In this document: positions 1-8,739 of the stretch, piece by piece
Numbering within the stretch: the first letter of the stretch is position 1
How the letters are laid out: each line of letters starts with the position of its first letter
NCBI GenBank assembly: GCA_013694995.1
Contig: JACDBH010000007.1
Location: forward strand, 1 to 57,021
DNA: 57,021 bases
Direction of reading: 5' to 3'
Source of the DNA: Candidatus Saccharimonadota bacterium
GTDB taxonomy: Bacteria; Patescibacteriota; Saccharimonadia; Saccharimonadales; JACDBH01
Notes under the pieces: generated by a model
Database searches by the model: none
Told to the model about the DNA's origin: nothing
Seen by the model: only the letters and a program-made list of their open reading frames with translations
Position numbers and translations under genes: made by a program

Positions 1-1690
1 TAGTACCGTCTACAACACCTGAGTTAAAGCTAAGATTAGTGGTGTTATTCTCAATATCAAAGTCAGACACGACTGCAGTGCCGCCATTGTCATTAATGAC
101 TTCTTTAACTACGGTGAGGGTAGGGGCAACAGCTGTATTGGTTATTTCACAAGTAATATCTTCATCAAGCTCGAGAGTTACTACACTGCCGCTCAGTTCA
201 TCGCCATCACCCCCGGTGCATGACCAGCTTCCGGCAGAATAACCAGAAGGACCGGTTTCACTCAAAGTGTAGCCCGTACCGGCTGCGGCCGCATAAGTTT
301 GGGTTGTTGCGACTAATGTATCCGCAGGAGTTCCGGCTTCATTAATAAGTGGAGTCGCGGTTCCTTGCTGGGCTTTGAGAATCCAGTCATCGGCAAAATT
401 ATTACCGCCACTATTATTTACCACTGTTTTCTTTAGGGTTAGTGTCGGAGCGATATCGTTGTTGGTAATAGTACAAGTGATATTCTGGTTACTCGCAAGA
501 ACTACATTTCCACCCAATACCGTAGGACAGCCCGTGCCAGTAATCGATACGAACTGGTAGCCTATAAGTCCTGTTTCATTAATAGCGTAAGAACCAGGGC
601 TTAAACTAAGCGTCTGGCCTGAAGTAACTGCAGTGCCACCGATGCTCAAACCGAATGCATTAACACCTGCCGAACCTCCATTGTCATTTGTAACGCTCTT
701 GATAAGTGTGATCGAACCCTGCTGGCGGGTATTGGTAATGATACAAACCACATCAGAATTGTTTGGCGGTGTAACAGAGAACTGCCCAGTGCTAATAGTT
801 GTTACGGTAAGGATAGAACCCGCACCATTATTGTCTCTGCAAATTACGCTAATGGCATAGTTAGTGAGTGAGGAACCAGTTGCCGCTGTCTCGCGGAATG
901 TATGCGAAGCGTTTGTAACCGCCCTCTCACCAGTTGTGCCCGAGTCTCCAACAGCTGAAGCATAGACTACACCATCTATACTCAAATTAAATTGCCCGCT
1001 ATCAGTTGTGGGAGTGAGGGATTTACGTATTTCGAGTTTACTTGCACCAGTAGAGATAATACAGTCGGCTGGATCGGAATTTACTATTTGAGAAGGCAGT
1101 GAACAGACATCAATAAGCTCGCTTGTACTACCGCCAACTTCACTAATATCGATAATACAAGTAGCAACTGTGTCTTGTGGTGCGGCCTCACCAGTACCAA
1201 ACGGGTCAGTACTAGTAGTCGCTACAGAACACGATGTGGCATAAGGTCCGCCACTGTTAAGTAAGACCGAACTTGTACATCTATCAAACCTGGTATCGCC
1301 ACAGCTGTAAATATCGGGACTCGTAGCAGTCTGAGTAGCCGGGTTACCTGATATATTCACACAAACGGCATAATTAGCAAAGCCGTCATTATCAGTATCA
1401 AACAAGGCGCAAGCATCGCCCGTATTCGCGCCCGTAAAGTTTATTTTATCCCAGCTCCAGGAAACAGTAAGGGTGGAGGGCAGTCCAGATTCGTCTACGC
1501 ATAACATGGTCAAATCACGCTGCTGGGATCCAACATCGTTGGCTCCTTGCTGGTCATTTGTGCAGACAGGTGCAGCTTCGGCAGTATTATTCCAAAAAGC
1601 CGAGAACGGCACAATTTGGGCTGATAGTAATAAAATAACCGCTGAAGAATAGAGCACTGAATTTTTAAGTTTAGTAATAAATGTGTGCAT
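1..1690 (-). CDS. Secreted/surface repeat protein (SpaA/prealbumin-like repeats), 3' end beyond window
   Basis: Open minus frame from ATG at 1690-1688 (SD GGGAGG upstream): MHTFITKLKNSVLYSSAVILLLSAQIVPFSAFWNNTAEAAPVC..., signal peptide then repeats 'SITLIKSVTNDNGGSAGVNAF', 'TLTLKKTVVNNSGGNNFADDW', 'TLTVVKEVINDNGGTAVVSDF'. No stop before the window edge, so it is absent from the ORF track. Confidence 0.85.
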   Translation of the reverse strand, partial: MHTFITKLKNSVLYSSAVILLLSAQIVPFSAFWNNTAEAAPVCTNDQQGANDVGSQQRDLTMLCVDESGLPSTLTVSWSWDKINFTGANTGDACALFDTDNDGFANYAVCVNISGNPATQTATSPDIYSCGDTRFDRCTSSVLLNSGGPYATSCSVATTSTDPFGTGEAAPQDTVATCIIDISEVGGSTSELIDVCSLPSQIVNSDPADCIISTGASKLEIRKSLTPTTDSGQFNLSIDGVVYASAVGDSGTTGERAVTNASHTFRETAATGSSLTNYAISVICRDNNGAGSILTVTTISTGQFSVTPPNNSDVVCIITNTRQQGSITLIKSVTNDNGGSAGVNAFGLSIGGTAVTSGQTLSLSPGSYAINETGLIGYQFVSITGTGCPTVLGGNVVLASNQNITCTITNNDIAPTLTLKKTVVNNSGGNNFADDWILKAQQGTATPLINEAGTPADTLVATTQTYAAAAGTGYTLSETGPSGYSAGSWSCTGGDGDELSGSVVTLELDEDITCEITNTAVAPTLTVVKEVINDNGGTAVVSDFDIENNTTNLSFNSGVVDGT

Positions 1691-1908
1691 ATGGCCTCCC
1701 TGCCTTTGTTGTCGCTCCCACCAAATAACACCGATACTATATAAAGCGGATTATGTACTCGTAATATTATAAAAGCAAGTATTTTTACAATAATTACAAC
1801 TTAAAGTGTTTTAATGATATAAATAGCTCTATATATTTTTTTAAAAGCCCTTTAATAATTTACTTTATAGCGACAGTAGATTTCACATTTTAAATTTAAA
1901 AAAAATTG

Positions 1909-2841
1909 TCAAAAGTGATTGATGAAACCTTCTAGAGATTTGGCAAGTTCAGCATTATTAAGATTTCGAAGTTCAAGCAGTGCTTTTTGCTTATAGTTTT
2001 CTGCCTCACTTATAGCACGATTTATAGAGTCATCCTTTTTCAGTATTTCTAAGACTTGTGGGGCTGAAACGTCATCGCTTTCCAAAAGTTTTTTTAGCGT
2101 AACCTTATTTGGTCCATGAAGAGATAGTATAACTGGCAGGGTATAATTACCTTCGCGCACGTCGTTACCTACGGACTTACCGGTTGTTTCGGGCGATTCA
2201 ACGAAATCCCTAACATCATCCATATACTGGTAATAGAAACCAAAATTTTCAGCAACATCAGACAGCACTTTGAGCTCATTTGAGTCTAACCCGGAAACAA
2301 GCCCACCTAAATTTACCGAGGCAATAAACATAGAAGAGGTCTTGCCCCTGACCGCCGACAGGAGTGATTTTGTGGTACGCCTAGTATTAAAATTATCTCT
2401 AAGCTCAATTGCTTGGCCTTCGCATAAACGCATAATTGTTTCAGCCAAAATTACGCCAGCCTCAGCACTCACGTTTGCCGCCAATGCGCATCCTTTGGCG
2501 AACAAATAATCACCCGCAAGGATCGCCGAATTTGTACCTTCTTTTGAATTTATTGTTGGTACGCCCCAGCGCAATGCTCCGATGTCAATTATGTCATCGT
2601 GAACCAGGCTGGCCAAATGCACAAGCTCTACCGCAGTTGCTGCGTTAATGACTTTATCGTCAATTTTTTTCCCATTATAAAAAGCGATAGCGATGACCAG
2701 GCTTGGCCTTAGCCTCTTCCCGTGTGCGTGTAGCAGACGCCCAGCACCACTGATGTTTTTTGGTGCTAAGCCTTTTAGTTTTTTATCTACAAGATTAAGA
2801 AAACGGGGCAGGTTTTTTATTCCAAAATCTAGTGAATTCAC
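1909..2841 (-). CDS. Polyprenyl diphosphate synthase family protein
   Basis: 310 aa; first Asp-rich motif LVHLASLVHDDIID and second motif YYQYMDDVRDF. Confidence 0.9.
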   Translation of the reverse strand: MNSLDFGIKNLPRFLNLVDKKLKGLAPKNISGAGRLLHAHGKRLRPSLVIAIAFYNGKKIDDKVINAATAVELVHLASLVHDDIIDIGALRWGVPTINSKEGTNSAILAGDYLFAKGCALAANVSAEAGVILAETIMRLCEGQAIELRDNFNTRRTTKSLLSAVRGKTSSMFIASVNLGGLVSGLDSNELKVLSDVAENFGFYYQYMDDVRDFVESPETTGKSVGNDVREGNYTLPVILSLHGPNKVTLKKLLESDDVSAPQVLEILKKDDSINRAISEAENYKQKALLELRNLNNAELAKSLEGFINHF

Positions 2842-2884
2842 TTGATCTAATATAGCATTAATATATAAGTGGCCGCGCCGCTAC

Positions 2885-3012
2885 CTGACCCACACTCACT
2901 TTTTTGAAGCAAGAGGGTCAGGCGAAGTGCAACCGGATAACTTCCTGGCTTTAAACCAAGAAGTTACCCGCGTGTAACGCACTCTTGAAGCGAAAAAGTG
3001 AGTGTGGGTCAG
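2885..3012. mobile_element. MITE-like non-autonomous element (128 bp)
   Basis: 20-bp perfect terminal inverted repeats CTGACCCACACTCACTTTTT (2885-2904) / AAAAAGTGAGTGTGGGTCAG (2993-3012), flanked by 9-bp direct repeat CGCCGCTAC (2876-2884 and 3013-3021); interior also imperfectly palindromic. Confidence 0.75.
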
Positions 3013-3050
3013 CGCCGCTACAACAAAAGCCAGCCAAATTAAACTGCCAC

Positions 3051-3743
3051 TTAAGGCGCCACAGAGAAGTGGCCGTCTGTATTGATATCTTGATCGTCGT
3101 GAAATGCAAAATCACCCGACTGATTAAGGGTAATAGTCTCAGGACGTCCGTCGTCAAGCACGACTTCGTACTCCCCACCATAACTAACTTGCGCGGTATG
3201 CGAGCCAAACTTCATAACCCGCTTTTTATTATCTTCATTGATAAATGTCAACGTATCACACAAGCTTGCTTCAAGGTGTATAGGGCTGACTTGGCCGTCC
3301 TTTATAGTAATAATGTGGTTATCACCAAGCTCTTTACAAGCACCGGTTTTTTCGCCGCCTAACTGAGATATGCCTTCTTTTTGAGCAAGCCTAGTGGTTA
3401 TTTCTTCCGGTGACATGTTTTGATACAAGTGGCTCATAATAAACAGAGAAGCGCTTATGGTGAGCACAATGACTCCGGCCGTAGCAAAAAAGAAAACAAC
3501 GTTATATAGCGGCTTTGGCCCTCGCCCTAAGTGTAGGAAAAACAGTAACTGGATTGCCATCTGCAGTATCGCGATACTAAGTATTACTGCCAGCAACGCA
3601 TTGCCTGCAATGACTTTGTTGACCACCAAATAGTAGGGAATAATCGTGAATACCAGGGACAAAATAAATCCTATGACATACGAACCAGTTGTTCCATGCT
3701 CGCTCTTTGTGTTCGACTTGGTTACATGTGATTCTGTGCTCAT
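3051..3743 (-). CDS. cyoD: Cytochrome bo3 quinol oxidase subunit IV with C-terminal cupredoxin-like extension
   Basis: 230 aa; N-terminal ~110 aa CyoD-like (three TM; AILQMAIQLLFFLHLG), C-terminal ~120 aa soluble region resembling a cupredoxin fold. Confidence 0.85.
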   Translation of the reverse strand: MSTESHVTKSNTKSEHGTTGSYVIGFILSLVFTIIPYYLVVNKVIAGNALLAVILSIAILQMAIQLLFFLHLGRGPKPLYNVVFFFATAGVIVLTISASLFIMSHLYQNMSPEEITTRLAQKEGISQLGGEKTGACKELGDNHIITIKDGQVSPIHLEASLCDTLTFINEDNKKRVMKFGSHTAQVSYGGEYEVVLDDGRPETITLNQSGDFAFHDDQDINTDGHFSVAP

Positions 3744-4339
3744 ACGAATGCCATTAAATAAACTACAGTGAAGATAAATATCCAGACGATATCAAGGAAG
3801 TGCCAGAACAAACTGAGCATAGACAGTTTACGCACCATACTCTTGGTAAGACCGCGTTTTGCCACAAAGAACAGCGTTATTGCAGCCCATATCAAGGCAG
3901 ATGTAATATGCACGCCGTGTGTTCCAACCAGCAAAAAGAATGAAGACATGAACGCGTTACTACGCATCGTGTGTCCTTCATGAATAAATTCAACAAATTC
4001 GTATAATTCGATGCTCAAGAAGGCTAAACCTAGGAGAAACGTGATACCGAACCAAAAAAGTGTCTGTTTTTTTATACCCTTGCGGGCGGCGATCATCCCT
4101 AGCCCACAGGTAAAACTGCTAGTGAGAAGTATTAATGTCTCTGTTAGAGCCAGGGGAGGGCTAAATAGATCACGACCCGTTGGTCCACCTAAACTATTGC
4201 CATGCAATACGGCATATACTGCAAAGAGCACTGAGAACATCAAGAGATCGGTCATCAGATAGACCCAAAAACCAAACATTACGCGGTCATTGGCCGCCTC
4301 TTCGTGACTCATCTCTTCAGATGTTTCGGCGTGCGTCAT
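3740..4339 (-). CDS. cyoC: Cytochrome bo3 quinol oxidase subunit III
   Basis: COX3-like TM protein; start MTHAETSEEMSHEE gives ATGA overlap with cyoB stop. Confidence 0.92.
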   Translation of the reverse strand: MTHAETSEEMSHEEAANDRVMFGFWVYLMTDLLMFSVLFAVYAVLHGNSLGGPTGRDLFSPPLALTETLILLTSSFTCGLGMIAARKGIKKQTLFWFGITFLLGLAFLSIELYEFVEFIHEGHTMRSNAFMSSFFLLVGTHGVHITSALIWAAITLFFVAKRGLTKSMVRKLSMLSLFWHFLDIVWIFIFTVVYLMAFV

Positions 4340-6405
4340 CGTTTGCCCCTCACCAGTCGCCACGCCCAGGATAGTGCTATCTTTATAAATTCTAGGAGGC
4401 CCATGTCTACTTCATCATCATCCTTATGAAAGGCACGAACTTTATCGGCTTGGTGTTCTTCCATTTTTTCTACTACCTCAGCAGGGATTGTATACTCGGA
4501 ATCTTCATTAAATGTCTTGGCAATCAAACAAATAATGATGCCAAGGATCGACACAACTACCAACCAGACAATCTCCCAGACAAAGCCAAATCCGACTAGA
4601 AATGCGAAGATTGAAATGTATATACCAGAGGCTGTGTTCTTAGGCATGTGAATGTCTTTGTATGTAGGTTTTGAGATTCCGAGCTTTTTCATTTCGAAAT
4701 ATGCGTCGCGGGACGAAACTTCGGGAATAACGGCAAAGTTGTACGCAGGAGCTGGTGAGGCAACCGACCACTCTAATGTACGCCCATCCCAGGGGTCGCC
4801 TGTAGTATCGGCCAAACGCCTTTTTTGGATAAAACTGGCAATAATTTGCACAATTTGCAGTGCAGCACCAATCGCGATGATAATGCCTCCGATGAGAGAC
4901 ATTATGAAGAACGGCTGCCAACCAGTAGAAGCATCGTAGTGATCAAGCCGCCTGGTAGCCCCCATGAGTCCAAGTACATAAAGCGGGATAAAGGCTACAA
5001 AGAATCCAATTATCCAACTCCAGACAGCGTAGCGGCCGATACGCTCATTTAACCGGAAACCAGCTATCTTAGGGAACCAGTAAGCTAGACCGGCAAAGAT
5101 ACCGAATAGCACTCCCCCAACAACTGTAGAGTGGAAGTGTGCCACCAAGAACAGACTGTTGTGAAGTTGGAAGTCAACTGGGGGTATAGCCAGCAGTACG
5201 CCAGAAATTCCGCCCAATGCGAATACGGCAATAAACCCAAGGAACCAAAGCATCGGCACAGTAAGTCGTATTTTGCCCTTGTACATCGTGACAATCCAGC
5301 TGAACACTAACACAGTCGTCGGTATCGCGATTATCATCGTGGCTACCCCGAAGGCTGAGTTTACGTCAGCTCCGGCGCCCATAGTGAAGAAGTGGTGTAA
5401 CCACACCATCAGAGCAAGAGTCGAAATACCTATCATGCCAAACACATTGGATTTATAGAAAGCTATGGGTTTGCGACTGAAGGTGGAAACAACCTCTGAA
5501 AACACGCCCAATGAGGGCAACATCAAAATATATACTTCCGGGTGTCCCCACATCCATATAAGATTGGTATACATCATGGCGTTACCACCACCGGTGGTTG
5601 TGAAAAAGTGCGTGCCAAAATACCGGTCAAAAAACATCAAAAAGATAGTCATGGTAAGTAATGGGAAGACGGTAACTGCCATGGCCATACTGCACAGTGA
5701 GCCCCAGGTAAAGAGAGGCATCTTAAATAAGGTCATTCCTTTTGCGCGCATCTTGAGCATTGTCATAATAAAGTTTATCGCGGCTAAGGTCGTACCGATA
5801 CCGGAAATCTGCAGACTCCAAATCCAATAATCCATCCCGACGCCAGGGCTGAATTCCTTACCCGATAATGGAGCGACAGCCAGCCAGCCGGCTGCGCCGT
5901 ATTCATTGCCAAGAAAGAAAAACATATTTACCATAATGACCCCAGCAACATACAGCCAAAAGCCTAAGGTATTCATAAAAGGTGAGGCTAAATCGCGCGC
6001 GCCTATCTGTAGAGGCACAATATAGTTAATAAGCCCAAAAATCAGAGCCATAGCCACAAAGAACACCATAATATTTCCGTGAGCAGTAAAGATTTGCTGG
6101 AAGTGATCTGCAGATAAATAACCGTGTGAAGACCCGGATGACAAGGACTGCTGAAGCCAGAGCATGATTGCGTCCAGTCCCCCACGTACCAGCATGAAGC
6201 CACCGGCGATGAAGTACATTATGCCGATCTTTTTAGGGTCAACCGATGTAAACCATTCGTTCCACAACCACTTCCAACGCTTTTTGTAGGTTATAAGCCC
6301 GACCGCAAACAGTAGCATTAGCGTAAAGCCTACTGAACCGGCTATGGTAAACCACTCATGAGGTAGTGCGTCTGCGTTTAATTTTCCTATTAAGAATTCT
6401 CTCAT
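4336..6405 (-). CDS. cyoB: Cytochrome bo3 quinol oxidase subunit I
   Basis: 689 aa; GHPEVYI, HHFFTMGAG, HFHSTVVGG metal/heme motifs and VRGGLDAIM...HFQQIFTAHG quinol-site segment match CyoB. Confidence 0.97.
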   Translation of the reverse strand: MREFLIGKLNADALPHEWFTIAGSVGFTLMLLFAVGLITYKKRWKWLWNEWFTSVDPKKIGIMYFIAGGFMLVRGGLDAIMLWLQQSLSSGSSHGYLSADHFQQIFTAHGNIMVFFVAMALIFGLINYIVPLQIGARDLASPFMNTLGFWLYVAGVIMVNMFFFLGNEYGAAGWLAVAPLSGKEFSPGVGMDYWIWSLQISGIGTTLAAINFIMTMLKMRAKGMTLFKMPLFTWGSLCSMAMAVTVFPLLTMTIFLMFFDRYFGTHFFTTTGGGNAMMYTNLIWMWGHPEVYILMLPSLGVFSEVVSTFSRKPIAFYKSNVFGMIGISTLALMVWLHHFFTMGAGADVNSAFGVATMIIAIPTTVLVFSWIVTMYKGKIRLTVPMLWFLGFIAVFALGGISGVLLAIPPVDFQLHNSLFLVAHFHSTVVGGVLFGIFAGLAYWFPKIAGFRLNERIGRYAVWSWIIGFFVAFIPLYVLGLMGATRRLDHYDASTGWQPFFIMSLIGGIIIAIGAALQIVQIIASFIQKRRLADTTGDPWDGRTLEWSVASPAPAYNFAVIPEVSSRDAYFEMKKLGISKPTYKDIHMPKNTASGIYISIFAFLVGFGFVWEIVWLVVVSILGIIICLIAKTFNEDSEYTIPAEVVEKMEEHQADKVRAFHKDDDEVDMGLLEFIKIALSWAWRLVRGKR

Positions 6406-7328
6406 TAGTGCGTTACCTTGTGTTCCGTGGATCCTGCGTATTGTTGATGACCCCCAGCGTACTTACTTAGTATATTACTATATATTTCAGGTTCCGGATT
6501 GGAGTAAAAAGCGGCCTGATTATTCTCGCTGGGCATAAGCAGACTAGCGTATTCGGAGGTGCCAAGCTCGTTAGTTGAAAGCGTTGTATCGTTCACCCAC
6601 TTCTTAAAATCTTCTTCTGAACTGACGCGGGTAATAAACCTCATGCCGGCAAAACCGGCACCATTAATTTCGGCAGCACTGCCCTGATAATCCCCTGGGG
6701 TATTAGCAATTAAATTCAGCCAGTTTACGTGCTGGGTCATTGCATATAACATACCGCCTAAATGTGGAATCCAGAACGAACTCATGGGCGTCTCATCAGC
6801 CGTTAACTCAAATTGCACAGGGGTGTCTACGGGAATTTGGACATAGTTGACAGTCGCAATGTTCTGGTCTGGATATATAAATAACCATTTCCAACGCAAA
6901 GCAACTACTTGGATAGTGAGGCGCTCATTCTCGGATTCAATCAGTCTCTTTGGATCAAGTTTCTGAGTGGCCGGCAACATGAGGGATGCTAAAATTAGCA
7001 TAATTATAGTAGGCAAGGCCCATAGCGTAAATGTAAAAAACTTGCCATGATCGGAGTGGGGACTATAAGCGGCCTTCTCGTTGTCCTCTCTGTACTTCCA
7101 GGCGAAAAAGTAGAGGAAGAATAGAATCGGGACGCCAAACCCCAGCATTATTAATGTCGAGATTACCATCAGCCGATGCTGCTGGTCTGCCACCAAGCCT
7201 TTGGGGCTAAACAATATGACATCATTACCTCTTAGTAGTGCGGCAACAAGCAAACTGAGGCCAATAAACCCCAATAAAACTAGCCATATAGTTCTAACTC
7301 GACTAAACTTTTTCCCAGGTTTTGTCAT
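6405..7328 (-). CDS. cyoA: Cytochrome bo3 quinol oxidase subunit II
   Basis: 307 aa; two TM plus cupredoxin domain with PMSSFWIPHLGGMLYAMTQHVNWLNLIAN; lacks CuA ligands as expected for a quinol oxidase. Confidence 0.95.
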   Translation of the reverse strand: MTKPGKKFSRVRTIWLVLLGFIGLSLLVAALLRGNDVILFSPKGLVADQQHRLMVISTLIMLGFGVPILFFLYFFAWKYREDNEKAAYSPHSDHGKFFTFTLWALPTIIMLILASLMLPATQKLDPKRLIESENERLTIQVVALRWKWLFIYPDQNIATVNYVQIPVDTPVQFELTADETPMSSFWIPHLGGMLYAMTQHVNWLNLIANTPGDYQGSAAEINGAGFAGMRFITRVSSEEDFKKWVNDTTLSTNELGTSEYASLLMPSENNQAAFYSNPEPEIYSNILSKYAGGHQQYAGSTEHKVTH

Positions 7329-7470
7329 TAATACGCTATCATTATTTTATATATTTAAGCATTATCGCTATAACTTTACTATGCTGATCTTTGACTTTCA
7401 CTGTCTGTCACTAAATTATAAAGCTCACTGATTGCCTAGCACCACTGGTCGGTCTGTTACACTGAAGTGA

Positions 7471-8328
7471 ATGTTTAGTGGTTATTATAAGTTAATCAAG
7501 CCGCGGGTGATGTATGGCAATCTTATTACGACTATTGCTGGGTTCTTATTTGCCGCTGATGGACACATAGATTTAGGCTTGTTCTTGGCAACCGCTATCG
7601 GCACAGGGCTGGTTATTTCAAGTGCCTGTGTGATAAATAACTACCTCGATCAAGATATTGATGCCAAAATGGAGCGTACCAAATCCCGGCCGCTCATAAC
7701 GGGAGAGGTGAGTCAAACAGGTGCTGTTGTTTACGGCGCAACACTTGGGATCTTGGGTTTAGCGATGCTTATCGCCTGGACTAACAGGTGGGTAGTAGGC
7801 GTCGGCATTTTTGGCTTCGTGACATATGTCTGGTTATATGGAGCTCTAGGGAAGCGAAAAAGTGTACATGGCACACTAGTAGGTAGCCTCAGCGGTGCTG
7901 CGCCCATCTTGGCTGGTTACGTGGCCGTGCAGCCTGGGCTGGACGCTGCAGCCGTTATACTTTTTCTGATTATTTTCTTCTGGCAGATGCCAGAGTTTTA
8001 TTCGATATCAATTTACCGTAAGGTTGAGTACGCCAAGGCCGGCATACCAGTCAGCTCTGTGGTCCGCGGCGTCGATGCCACTAAACGGCAGATATTTGTT
8101 TACACGGTTCTAACTGTCGCCAGCATGATGGGCCTGGCCGCTACACCACTGGCCTCGCTGTCGTACCTGGTGGTGGTTTTGGTGTTTGGCGCCTACTGGC
8201 TGCAGCTGACCGCCGAAGGTCTGGTTACAGAAAATAATGATGTATGGGCTCACCGCAATTTTCATTTTGCACTTTGGGTACTGGTGATTTTTTGCCTAAT
8301 TATTTCATTAAACCCATTTGTGCCGTAA
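7471..8328 (+). CDS. cyoE: Protoheme IX farnesyltransferase (heme O synthase)
   Basis: 285 aa UbiA-family; NNYLDQDIDAKMERTKSRPL motif; divergent from cyoABCD. Confidence 0.95.
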   Translation: MFSGYYKLIKPRVMYGNLITTIAGFLFAADGHIDLGLFLATAIGTGLVISSACVINNYLDQDIDAKMERTKSRPLITGEVSQTGAVVYGATLGILGLAMLIAWTNRWVVGVGIFGFVTYVWLYGALGKRKSVHGTLVGSLSGAAPILAGYVAVQPGLDAAAVILFLIIFFWQMPEFYSISIYRKVEYAKAGIPVSSVVRGVDATKRQIFVYTVLTVASMMGLAATPLASLSYLVVVLVFGAYWLQLTAEGLVTENNDVWAHRNFHFALWVLVIFCLIISLNPFVP

Positions 8329-8338
8329 ACTATTTTAT

Positions 8339-8593
8339 ATGCTTATACTTACACATATTATTTTAGCCCTCAGTGCATTAGCACTATCAGTTGCATCCAA
8401 CTTCAGGCCTGACACCAGCAAACTTAAGACAAGTTACTCGTTAGCTATCGGCACACTCGCATCTGGTTTCCTACTGATTATCGTTAACAATGCGAGTGTC
8501 CTGCGAACGTGCCTTAGTGGCATTTTGTTCTTTGGAGTTGTAAGCCTCCTCAACGAAACTGCCCGCCGCAAACTCGTTACCCAAAACACCTAG
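8339..8593 (+). CDS. Small hypothetical membrane protein
   Basis: ~84 aa, hydrophobic segments, follows cyoE. Confidence 0.5.
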   Translation: MLILTHIILALSALALSVASNFRPDTSKLKTSYSLAIGTLASGFLLIIVNNASVLRTCLSGILFFGVVSLLNETARRKLVTQNT

Positions 8594-8613
8594 TCAAAAA
8601 CAGTAAAGAAGTT

Positions 8614-8661
8614 ACAAATGAAATCTGAATTTACTTCAGTTTCATTTGTTCTATGTTTTTT
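8614..8661 (+). terminator. Rho-independent terminator-like hairpin
   Basis: ACAAATGAAAtCTGAA tttac TTCAGTTTCATTTGT followed by TTCTATGTTTTTT. Confidence 0.75.
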
Positions 8662-8739
8662 GAAAGAGAAGAAAAGAGATAAGAAAACCTATCCGGAGGC
8701 CCCACTTAGGCGGGGCCGCGAATGGTTGTCTCGTTTCAG

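Noticed and set aside
39-860. Plus-strand ORFs 39-242, 375-560, 633-860
   Set aside because: Antisense to the repeat-protein frame; low-complexity translations mirror its Thr/Ser-rich repeats.
1510-1731. 73-aa minus ORF from track
   Set aside because: Out of frame with the long signal-peptide-bearing open frame starting at 1690.
2951-3362. ORFs 2951-3208 (-) and 2985-3362 (+)
   Set aside because: Generated by the palindromic MITE-like element and shadowing of the cyoD extension.
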